Part shown: positions 1-4,851 of the stretch, piece after piece
Numbering within the stretch: position 1 is the first letter of the stretch
Layout of the letters: each line of letters starts with the position of its first letter
From: Lachnospiraceae bacterium
GTDB taxonomy: Bacteria; Bacillota; Clostridia; Lachnospirales; Lachnospiraceae
Length of the DNA stretch: 6,054 nt
Assembly: GCA_017964745.1 (NCBI GenBank)
Contig: JAGCRJ010000133.1
Span: 1-6,054, forward strand
Direction: 5' to 3'
Position numbers and translations under genes: made by a program
The notes under the pieces: model-generated
Databases searched by the model: none
What the model was told of the DNA's origin: nothing
The model's input: only the letters and a program-made list of their open reading frames with translations

Positions 1-398
1 AATGCTCCAGCCTGAAATACGGGATAACAGGGATCGGGAAGAAGTACGGTGTCACCCTTATTAAGAAGAGCCAGGCAGAGATGTCCGCAGCCTTCCTGTG
101 TACCGTAACAGCTCATGACCATATCCGGAGTTATTCCGTCCACACCGTAACGCTTTTTGAAATATGCACATACAGCCTCGAGCATTTCGGGCATATCCCT
201 GAGTGAATATTTCCAGTTAACGGGATCCTGTGCAGCTTCGATAAGTGCATTCTTAATATGATCCGGTACCGGAAAATCGGGAGTGCCTACGGAAAAGTTA
301 TAGATCTTTTGACCCTTGGCTTCACACGCGATCTTTTTTTCATTAAGTGCCGCGAATATTTCCGCACCAAAGTTATCAAGTCTGTCAGCGAACTTCAT
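1..398 (-). CDS. PLP-dependent class I/II aminotransferase, N-terminal fragment
   Basis: About 132 codons are visible from an ATG at 398-396; the gene continues past the left edge. A full family member has about 390-400 residues, so this is roughly the first third. Translation of the minus strand starts MKFADRLDNFGAEIF. It then shows NFSVGTPDFPVP, the N-terminal substrate-side segment of fold-type I aminotransferases, and later YGTQEGCGHLCLALL followed by KGDTVLLPDPCYPVF. The last two correspond to the GSQEG cofactor-phosphate region and the PGD.VL.PDPGYPVY segment of LL-diaminopimelate, aspartate and aromatic aminotransferases. The resemblance is closest to DapL-like or aspartate-type enzymes, but the catalytic lysine and substrate-specific residues are outside the window, so the substrate cannot be assigned. 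An AGAGG Shine-Dalgarno at 412-408, nine bases before the ATG, supports the start. It lies 111 bases downstream of the kinase gene on the same strand. Confidence 0.85.
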   Translation of the reverse strand, partial: MKFADRLDNFGAEIFAALNEKKIACEAKGQKIYNFSVGTPDFPVPDHIKNALIEAAQDPVNWKYSLRDMPEMLEAVCAYFKKRYGVDGITPDMVMSCYGTQEGCGHLCLALLNKGDTVLLPDPCYPVFQAGA

Positions 399-509
399 TT
401 CAAAATACCTCTGTAAATATATATTTCATTCCCGCAGATCATACGGGGCAGTGATCATTTTATATATGATTCCATATCGAAAAAGCCCGAAAACCCTTAT
501 TATAGCGTA

Positions 510-1058
510 CTAACTATTCGTTAAATCCGTATTTTGCGAATAGTTGTATATGGATGCCCTTTCGCATATCAGGGTAACTGTTTCCTCAATATCGAGTCCC
601 GTCTCATCAATCTCGACATCTGCATACTTTCTGTAAAGCGGAACTCTTTCGTCGTAGATGTCATTCAAAGTTTGTCCGTCACGTAAAACAACGCCTCGGT
701 GTTTAAGATCCGATAAACGCATCGATAAGTCATTCAGATCCAGATGCAGGTATATTATCAGACTGTTTTCACGAAGTTTTTCCATAGCCTCGGAGCTATA
801 AACGGCGCTGCCGCCGGTAGCTATAAGCAGTCCCTTATCGTTTATACCCTTCAGAACGTCATTTTCGATGTTCAGAAACCCATCTATACCTTTTTCATCG
901 ATTATCTGACTGAGCAGCTTTTTCTCTCTGTGCTGTATCAGTATGTCCGCATCTTCGAAACGCATTCCGAGCTGTTTTGCAGCGATGACACCGGCAGTGG
1001 ATTTGCCGACACCGGGCATACCGATCAAAACTATATTGTCGTACTCTTTTGCTCTCAT
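510..1058 (-). CDS. Shikimate-kinase-like P-loop kinase
   Basis: This is a 182-residue nucleoside-kinase-fold protein, close to the usual shikimate kinase length of about 170. Walker A is GMPGVGKST at residues 13-21. The DxD element is D36/D38 in FEDADILIQ, the Gly-Gly motif is ATGGS at 80-84, the LID arginine is R121 in HRGVVL, and the C-terminal arginine is R138 in DERVPLY, followed by KYAD. In AroK/AroL the segment after DxD reads GExxFRxxE, whose arginine (R58 in the Mycobacterium enzyme) contacts the shikimate carboxylate. Here residues 60-65 read GFLNIE, with no arginine. Family membership is clear, but acting on shikimate (5-enolpyruvylshikimate-3-phosphate pathway, cytosol) is not assured; related clostridial proteins are usually just labelled shikimate kinase. 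There is no convincing Shine-Dalgarno before the ATG, but in-frame TAA five codons upstream and Walker A right after leave no better start. Confidence 0.85.
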   Translation of the reverse strand: MRAKEYDNIVLIGMPGVGKSTAGVIAAKQLGMRFEDADILIQHREKKLLSQIIDEKGIDGFLNIENDVLKGINDKGLLIATGGSAVYSSEAMEKLRENSLIIYLHLDLNDLSMRLSDLKHRGVVLRDGQTLNDIYDERVPLYRKYADVEIDETGLDIEETVTLICERASIYNYSQNTDLTNS

Positions 1059-1087
1059 CTTGTTAAATAATTAACATATATCACATC

Positions 1088-1093
1088 ATTATA
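1088..1093 (-). promoter_or_regulatory. Candidate -10 box of the kinase gene
   Basis: A perfect TATAAT reads on the minus strand 30-35 bases before the kinase start codon, in the 74-base gap after dtd. No good -35 hexamer stands 16-18 bases upstream and there is no TGn extension, so the promoter is only probable. A start of transcription near 1081 would leave a leader of about 22 bases. Confidence 0.4.
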
Positions 1094-1132
1094 ACTGATA
1101 TGACTTTTTTATCTCACAACAAAAAGCTTTGT

Positions 1133-1615
1133 TCATTTCCTGATAAGATCATCCGAATCAAGAATTATCGTAAATGGTCCGTCATTGGTAAGCTCGACTT
1201 TCATATCCGCACCGAACACACCCGTCTGAACATTAAAACCTGCGTTCCTGCACTCTTCTATTATATGTTCGTAAATGGGTATGGCTTTTTCGGGACGGGC
1301 CGCATTTATGAATGAAGGTCTGTTTCCGTGACCGGTATCCGCACAGAGTGTGAACTGGGAAACTATCATCAGTTCTCCTCCGACGGTTTTAAGATCCAGA
1401 TTGGTCTTGCCGTTTTCATCTTCGAAGATGCGGAGTCCTATAAGCTTTGCAATCATCCTGTCCGCTATTTCCTGCGTATCGCTTTCCATGATACCGCAGA
1501 GCACCATATATCCGTGACCGATCTTTCCGGAAACATATTCTTTCTTTTCTCCGGATTCATCGGTTTCTATTATGGTTGTCTGAGCGTTAAGAACTCGCTG
1601 TATTACAAATTTCAT
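1133..1615 (-). CDS. dtd: D-aminoacyl-tRNA deacylase (Dtd)
   Basis: A cytosolic proofreading enzyme that hydrolyses D-amino acids mis-attached to tRNA, so that D-tyrosine and similar residues do not enter or stall translation. The 160-residue product begins MKFVIQRVLNAQ. It carries the family signatures KIGHGYMVLCG (31-41), LRIFEDENGKTNLDL (61-75), VSQFTLCADT (85-94) with GNRPSF just after, and NDGPFTIILDS (144-154). The G146-P147 pair in the last motif matches the Gly-cisPro that gives chiral selectivity by rejecting L-aminoacyl-tRNA. The protein is about 10-15 residues longer than the common 145-150. The extra length is mainly an acidic/basic insertion at about residues 16-28, where shorter Dtds have a tight turn, plus a short C-terminal tail. 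The ATG overlaps the stop of the upstream membrane-protein gene as ATGA, and an AGGA lies just before it, implying co-transcription and translational coupling. Confidence 0.95.
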   Translation of the reverse strand: MKFVIQRVLNAQTTIIETDESGEKKEYVSGKIGHGYMVLCGIMESDTQEIADRMIAKLIGLRIFEDENGKTNLDLKTVGGELMIVSQFTLCADTGHGNRPSFINAARPEKAIPIYEHIIEECRNAGFNVQTGVFGADMKVELTNDGPFTIILDSDDLIRK

Positions 1616-3018
1616 TTATCCTGTGACTTCTTATCTTTCTTGTTCTTGTTCCTTGTGATCATCGCTGATATAAAGCCTTCCTTCTGAGGACGCTTTTCAA
1701 CAGGCGGTATCGGATTAACGGTTCCGTCTTCGTTGATGGTGCCGACATCCATGTAATCGTTTGTCTTGTAAGGATATCCTTTTTTCTTAAGACGGTTTCT
1801 GTTGAACTGTCTGAAGCCCGCATACAGAACGGCAAATACAGGAACACCGATTACCATTCCGAATACTTTGAACAGACCACCGAACAGAGTAATGGAGAAT
1901 ATTATCCAGAATCCCGATAATCCCGTTGATGTCGAAAGAATCCTGGGTCCGAGCCAGTTTCCGTCAAACTGCTGAAGTATCACGATAAAGATCATGAACG
2001 CAAGAGCTTTTCCGGGATGCAGTGGATCAAAGGCAAAAATAAGTATCGTCGAAGGTATCGCACCGAAATAAGGTCCGAAGAAAGGAATGATATTGGTGAC
2101 ACCTACAATAATGCTTATAAGGATCGCATACGGAATCTGCATTATGGTACATCCGATAAAACAGATAAGTCCTATGATTATTGAGTCAACGATCTTACCG
2201 AAGAAGAATCCGATGAAAGTACGGTGAGTATATCTGAAGGCTTCAACGATCGCATTTGCGGTCTCTCTTGAAAATGTCGCGTAAACGATCTTCTTGCTTC
2301 TTGCAACATGTCTTTCCTTACTCCAGAGAACATATATGGAAATGATGAAGCCTATGATAAAGTTCCACAGTTTTAAAAGAAATTCAAGAAATCCCTGGGA
2401 AAGCGATGTGACAACATTAGCGGTGACCGATCTGAACTTTTCATTTACCCAGAGCTCGATATCATCCGAGAATCTGTTCAGATCCTTCATAACAAATGAA
2501 TTAAGATCCGGATTATCCTGAAGAAGTTTATTGGCCCACTTGGTCAGGTTATCAAGGTAAATACTGATATTGGAAACGATGCTTAGAAGCGAAGGTATGA
2601 CCTGTTTGAGCATGATCTGTACGATCGCATAAACAAGGAAAAATGAAAAAATGATTATGACTATGATCGAGGTACCTCTTGCAAGAGGCATCTTGTTTTC
2701 ATCCTTAATGAACTTTATCTTCTTATAAAGCGGGTACATCACTTTATTTTCAAGCATATTAAGGAGCGGACTGAAAAGATATGCGATTATGAATCCCACA
2801 TACACAGGAGAAAGTATCTTGTTTATACGGTTTATTCCCGCACGCAGCTGGGCATTATAGAAAAGAATATAAAATGCAAACATGCATGCAAGAAATGTCA
2901 GAAAGACGGTAAGTCCCCATTTATAGTAATTATTATTTAACCGGGGATTTCTCTTCTGGTTCCTTATACGGCCATCTGCATTTGTTGTAAATACATCTTT
3001 TTCTTTGTTGTCATCCAT
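1612..3018 (-). CDS. AI-2E family transporter (PerM/YtvI-type membrane protein)
   Basis: A polytopic membrane protein of 468 residues in the AI-2E exporter-like family (Pfam PF01594). Members include TqsA, PerM, YtvI and sodium/proton-antiporter-like proteins, so the transported substrate cannot be named. Hydrophobic segments lie near residues 33-54, 70-90, 115-138, 213-232, 266-293, 297-350 (probably two) and 365-402. A soluble stretch at about 140-210 sits between the third and fourth, as is usual. Family motifs are FFFGKIVDSIIIG (271-283), NIIPFFGPYFGAIPS (309-323) and QQFDGNWLGPRI (349-360). The N-terminus is hydrophilic, and the C-terminal tail of about 60 residues is rich in lysine and ends KKDKKSQDK. 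The frame opens 20 codons further upstream at 3078, but 3018 is preferred. It has AGGAGAGGG at 3034-3026 with good spacing, and an extended -10 promoter lies inside the longer version. It overlaps dtd by ATGA. Confidence 0.88.
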   Translation of the reverse strand: MDDNKEKDVFTTNADGRIRNQKRNPRLNNNYYKWGLTVFLTFLACMFAFYILFYNAQLRAGINRINKILSPVYVGFIIAYLFSPLLNMLENKVMYPLYKKIKFIKDENKMPLARGTSIIVIIIFSFFLVYAIVQIMLKQVIPSLLSIVSNISIYLDNLTKWANKLLQDNPDLNSFVMKDLNRFSDDIELWVNEKFRSVTANVVTSLSQGFLEFLLKLWNFIIGFIISIYVLWSKERHVARSKKIVYATFSRETANAIVEAFRYTHRTFIGFFFGKIVDSIIIGLICFIGCTIMQIPYAILISIIVGVTNIIPFFGPYFGAIPSTILIFAFDPLHPGKALAFMIFIVILQQFDGNWLGPRILSTSTGLSGFWIIFSITLFGGLFKVFGMVIGVPVFAVLYAGFRQFNRNRLKKKGYPYKTNDYMDVGTINEDGTVNPIPPVEKRPQKEGFISAMITRNKNKKDKKSQDK

Positions 3019-3046
3019 AGGATTTCCCTCTCCTGCAAACTCAATT

Positions 3047-3055
3047 ATTATATCA
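3047..3055 (-). promoter_or_regulatory. Extended -10 promoter of the AI-2E family gene
   Basis: The minus strand reads TGATATAAT, a perfect TATAAT with the TGn extension. Transcription would start near 3040, giving a leader of about 22 bases before the ATG at 3018 that holds the Shine-Dalgarno. No strong -35 is seen (ATGAAT at 17-base spacing), which is tolerable for an extended -10 promoter. Confidence 0.6.
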
Positions 3056-3091
3056 TCAAACAGACTAAAATTCATCAATAAAAGCCCTTAT

Positions 3092-3119
3092 TTTACGCAA
3101 TTTCACAAGGTTTTATGAT
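3092..3119 (+). promoter_or_regulatory. Candidate promoter of the tyrosine recombinase gene
   Basis: TTTACG at 3092-3097 and TATGAT at 3114-3119 are spaced by 16 bases, each with four or five matches to the consensus hexamers. GATAAT at 3117-3122 is an alternative -10. Transcription would start near 3126, giving a leader of about 50 bases. The region is AT-rich, so chance similarity is possible. No LexA-type box lies here. Confidence 0.35.
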
Positions 3120-3130
3120 AATATGTAACC
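3109..3130. repeat. Imperfect inverted repeat over the recombinase -10
   Basis: GGTT at 3109-3112 mirrors AACC at 3127-3130. The inner AT (3115-3116) and AT (3123-3124) and the central TA also match, for seven of eleven paired positions. It overlaps the proposed -10 box, where a dimeric regulator would bind. It is too degenerate to be called an operator with confidence. Confidence 0.25.
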
Positions 3131-3150
3131 GTAGGGTCGGATGACCGTTA
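3126..3150 (+). repeat. Possible hairpin in the recombinase leader
   Basis: GGTC (3135-3138) and GACC (3143-3146) can pair around a four-base GGAT loop. The flanking TAAC (3126-3129) and GTTA (3147-3150) can extend the stem across a five-base bulge. It lies between the proposed transcription start and the Shine-Dalgarno, and is not followed by a T tract, so it is not an intrinsic terminator. Function unknown. Confidence 0.3.
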
Positions 3151-3177
3151 GATCTACTATTTAGCACCGAGGAAATA

Positions 3178-4287
3178 ATGGCAGTACTTTCAGATGAAAA
3201 TTATCATGACGCCCAGATAAGGGACAATATCCGCAAAATGCGGCTTGTTCTTGATGAGCTTCCACCCTGGATCAAAGACTTTTTCAGGGCAATAGAATAC
3301 AACACCTCTGCAAGAACCCGTCTAGCATATGCTTACGATATCAGGATGTTCTTCGAATTCCTAAAGGAAAACAATCCATCACTTAAGAACAAGGAACTTC
3401 GTGAATTCAGCATCTCAATTCTCGAGAGCATTCAGAGAAGCGATATAGAGGAATATCTCGAGACCGTTTCCCTTTACGAAAAGGACGGACGGACCGTGAT
3501 CAACGGTGAACGCGGGAAGGCACGCAAGCTCTCCGCTCTCCGCTCAATGTATAAATATTATTTCGAGACCGAAAAGGTATCCCGCAACACCGCAGAGCTC
3601 GTTGTTCCTCCCAAGATCCACGAAAAGAACATCATAAGGCTTGATGCCGACGAGGTTGCAAAACTCCTCGATATGGTCGAATCCGGCGAAGGTCTTACCG
3701 ATAAGGAGCTCGAATACCATAACAGAACCAAGACCAGGGATGTTGCAATACTTACTCTTCTGCTCGGAACCGGAATAAGAGTATCCGAATGCGTGGGTAT
3801 CGATATAAGGGATATAGACTTCAAGAACGGCGGGGTCAAGGTCACGCGAAAAGGCGGTAACGAATCGATAGTATATTTCGGTGACGAAGTACAGGATGCC
3901 CTGATAGATTATCTGGAAGAAAGGGAAAAGATAAATCCTGAGAAAGGCTCCGAGAATGCGCTCTTTTTGTCCCTCCAGAACAAGAGGATCAGCGTAAGAG
4001 CTGTGGAAAAGCTTGTTAAGAAGTACTCTTCCAGGGTTACTTCCCTCAAAAAAATTACTCCCCATAAACTGAGGAGTACTTACGGAACTGCCCTCTACAG
4101 GGAGACCGGCGATATATACCTGGTTGCCGACGTGCTCGGCCACAAGGACGTTAACACTACAAGAAAGCACTATGCTTCACAGTTCGACGACAGCAGGAAA
4201 ATGGCTGCGGGTGTCGTGACACTCAGGGAAAAGATTCCCGAAAGAAAGAAATCCGATAAGGATACGAAACAGGATCCGGAGGAATAA
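3178..4287 (+). CDS. Tyrosine recombinase, XerC/XerD family
   Basis: A site-specific DNA recombinase of 369 residues that cuts and rejoins DNA through a 3'-phosphotyrosine intermediate. An N-terminal core-binding (SAM-like) domain spans about 33-145 (SARTRLAYAYDIRMFFEFL, later KLSALRSMYKYYF). The catalytic domain spans about 152-345. The full set of active-site residues is present: R201 in GTGIRVSE, K225 in TRKGG, H296 and R299 in PHKLRS, H322 in LGHKD and nucleophile Y332 in HYAS. It is about 70 residues longer than XerC/XerD (about 300), with a 30-residue N-terminal lead, an insertion near 168-186 before the first catalytic arginine, and a charged tail (351-369). An accessory chromosomal recombinase or a resident Xer homologue both fit; no phage or integrative-element genes lie beside it. 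The start has GAGGA at 3169-3173, spaced rather tightly at four bases. It converges on the LysM gene with 41 bases between. Confidence 0.92.
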   Translation: MAVLSDENYHDAQIRDNIRKMRLVLDELPPWIKDFFRAIEYNTSARTRLAYAYDIRMFFEFLKENNPSLKNKELREFSISILESIQRSDIEEYLETVSLYEKDGRTVINGERGKARKLSALRSMYKYYFETEKVSRNTAELVVPPKIHEKNIIRLDADEVAKLLDMVESGEGLTDKELEYHNRTKTRDVAILTLLLGTGIRVSECVGIDIRDIDFKNGGVKVTRKGGNESIVYFGDEVQDALIDYLEEREKINPEKGSENALFLSLQNKRISVRAVEKLVKKYSSRVTSLKKITPHKLRSTYGTALYRETGDIYLVADVLGHKDVNTTRKHYASQFDDSRKMAAGVVTLREKIPERKKSDKDTKQDPEE

Positions 4288-4309
4288 ATTAAGCCCTTCA
4301 TCGAATGGC
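4283..4309 (-). terminator. Weak intrinsic terminator of the LysM gene
   Basis: On the minus strand, 20 bases after the LysM gene stop, GCC-A-TTC and GAA-G-GGC form a stem of six pairs with one A·G mismatch and a three-base GAT loop. TTAATTTATT follows. The T-rich tail overlaps the recombinase stop codon on the other strand. The stem is short, so termination may be incomplete. Confidence 0.4.
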
Positions 4310-4328
4310 AATATACCCGGGACTATTG

Positions 4329-4667
4329 TTATTTGTATTCCGTCGAGTAATAAGTTACTGCTATAAGTTCTCCGGTGATCAGCTTATCATCATTGTACAT
4401 TCCGTTCATCTGACGGAGTTCCTTAACGTAATCGGATACGGAATCGTAATGTACATCATCCATATACTGCTTTGCTATCGAAGTAAGCGTATCTCCCGAG
4501 CTGACACGGTACATGGCAGTGTATCTGTAATAAACGGTATCGCTTTCGGCATTTACGCTCTCTGCATGCGATCTGATCGCGAATGTGCCCGATACTACGG
4601 TGATCATCAATATTATAAGGACTGCTGCGATCATCTGTACTTTCCTGTTCTTAAGATAAGCGTTCAT
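4329..4667 (-). CDS. YneA-like LysM protein, probable SOS cell-division suppressor
   Basis: A small membrane-anchored protein of 112 residues. The basic start (MNAYLKNRK) precedes one hydrophobic segment at about 10-30 (QMIAAVLIILMITVVSG), so the rest should face outside. A single LysM peptidoglycan-binding domain covers about 50-106: YRVSSGDTLTSIAKQY, a central YDSVSDYVKELRQMNGM, then ITGELIAVTYY. Bacillus subtilis YneA has the same plan and size (about 105 residues, one membrane segment plus LysM), is repressed by LexA, lies near lexA, and delays division after DNA damage. Here the promoter carries three LexA-type boxes and lexA lies 1.3 kb away, so the same role is inferred from architecture and context. 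Sequence identity was not measured. The start is fixed by GGAGG at 4677-4673, five bases before the ATG. A general LysM cell-wall protein under SOS control is the main alternative. Confidence 0.85.
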   Translation of the reverse strand: MNAYLKNRKVQMIAAVLIILMITVVSGTFAIRSHAESVNAESDTVYYRYTAMYRVSSGDTLTSIAKQYMDDVHYDSVSDYVKELRQMNGMYNDDKLITGELIAVTYYSTEYK

Positions 4668-4676
4668 GTTAACCTC

Positions 4677-4690
4677 CGAATGTATGTTCA
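4677..4690. promoter_or_regulatory. LexA (SOS) box A, YneA-like gene leader
   Basis: The plus strand reads CGAATGTATGTTCA, matching CGAAC-N4-GTTCG at 8 of 10 defined positions. It directly abuts the Shine-Dalgarno of the YneA-like gene and shares its last base with box B. It could block elongation or act cooperatively with box B. Confidence 0.6.
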
Positions 4691-4703
4691 GAACATTTGT
4701 TCT
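4690..4703. promoter_or_regulatory. LexA (SOS) box B, at the transcription start
   Basis: AGAACATTTGTTCT has both GAAC and GTTC half sites intact with N4 spacing, matching 8 of 10 defined positions and symmetric in its outer bases. It covers the predicted start of transcription of the YneA-like gene. Confidence 0.82.
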
Positions 4704-4709
4704 GTTTGT

Positions 4710-4738
4710 ATTTTATCGAACATACATTCGAATGTCAA
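4710..4738 (-). promoter_or_regulatory. Promoter of the YneA-like gene
   Basis: On the minus strand a perfect -35 TTGACA (4738-4733) is followed after exactly 17 bases by TAAAAT (4715-4710), five of six matches to the -10. Transcription should begin near 4703, giving a leader of about 35 bases. One LexA-type box fills the spacer, one covers the start point and one lies in the leader. Confidence 0.82.
4717..4730. promoter_or_regulatory. LexA (SOS) box C, in the promoter spacer
   Basis: CGAACATACATTCG matches CGAAC-N4-GTTCG at 9 of 10 defined positions. It occupies the gap between the TTGACA and TAAAAT of the YneA-like promoter, so bound LexA would exclude RNA polymerase. Confidence 0.82.
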
Positions 4739-4775
4739 CATCTTTTTAAAATTTCTTTAATCGCTCTTTTTCCAT

Positions 4776-4803
4776 TTGAAAATATACGGTTATTGATTAT
4801 AAT
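4776..4803 (+). promoter_or_regulatory. Promoter of the DUF3048 gene
   Basis: TTGAAA (4776-4781) and a perfect TATAAT (4798-4803) are spaced by 16 bases. Transcription would start near 4810 and give a leader of about 40 bases containing GGAGG. It diverges from the YneA-like promoter, with 37 bases between the two -35 boxes. No LexA-type box overlaps it, so constitutive or separately regulated expression is expected. Confidence 0.7.
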
Positions 4804-4806
4804 CAA
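4793..4806. repeat. Perfect 14-bp palindrome over the DUF3048 -10 box
   Basis: TTGATTATAATCAA is identical on both strands and contains the -10 TATAAT of the DUF3048 promoter. It also places a TATAAT on the minus strand. It may be an operator for an unidentified dimeric regulator, or a chance product of AT-rich promoter sequence. Confidence 0.4.
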
Positions 4807-4851
4807 GTTGTATGTGTATTAAACCGTTAAAAACTGTTTATGGAGGATAAT

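Noticed and set aside
425..470. Riboswitch or T-box leader before the aminotransferase
   Set aside because: The 111-base gap has only a four-pair CCCG/CGGG stem and a five-base ATCAT/ATGAT repeat, with no conserved T-box or riboswitch core.
481..500. Terminator after the kinase gene (minus strand GGGTTTTCGGGCTTTTT)
   Set aside because: It has a T tract, but the two G-rich blocks are direct rather than inverted, so no stem forms.
1119..1134. AACAAA/TTTGTT hairpin at the end of dtd as a terminator
   Set aside because: It is a short A/T-rich six-pair stem without a T tract after it on the minus strand; unlikely to stop transcription.
3105..3132. Possible dif-like Xer recombination site upstream of the recombinase
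   Set aside because: TATGTAACC loosely resembles the right arm of Firmicutes dif sites, but the left arm and central region do not match and the 28-bp symmetry is poor.
3544..4170. Long open frame on the minus strand inside the recombinase gene
   Set aside because: It is a shadow of a gene that has all its catalytic motifs; the frame shows no recognisable domain and no ribosome site.
4309..4328. CAATA/TATTG hairpin between the recombinase and LysM genes as a plus-strand terminator
   Set aside because: There are only five A/T-rich pairs around a ten-base loop with a broken interior. The following T-rich stretch is the end of the LysM coding region, so support is too weak.
4305..4760. Open frame on the plus strand across the LysM gene and SOS promoter
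   Set aside because: It has no ribosome site, and its composition is the antisense of a gene with a clear Shine-Dalgarno, membrane segment and LysM domain. It also runs through the LexA boxes.
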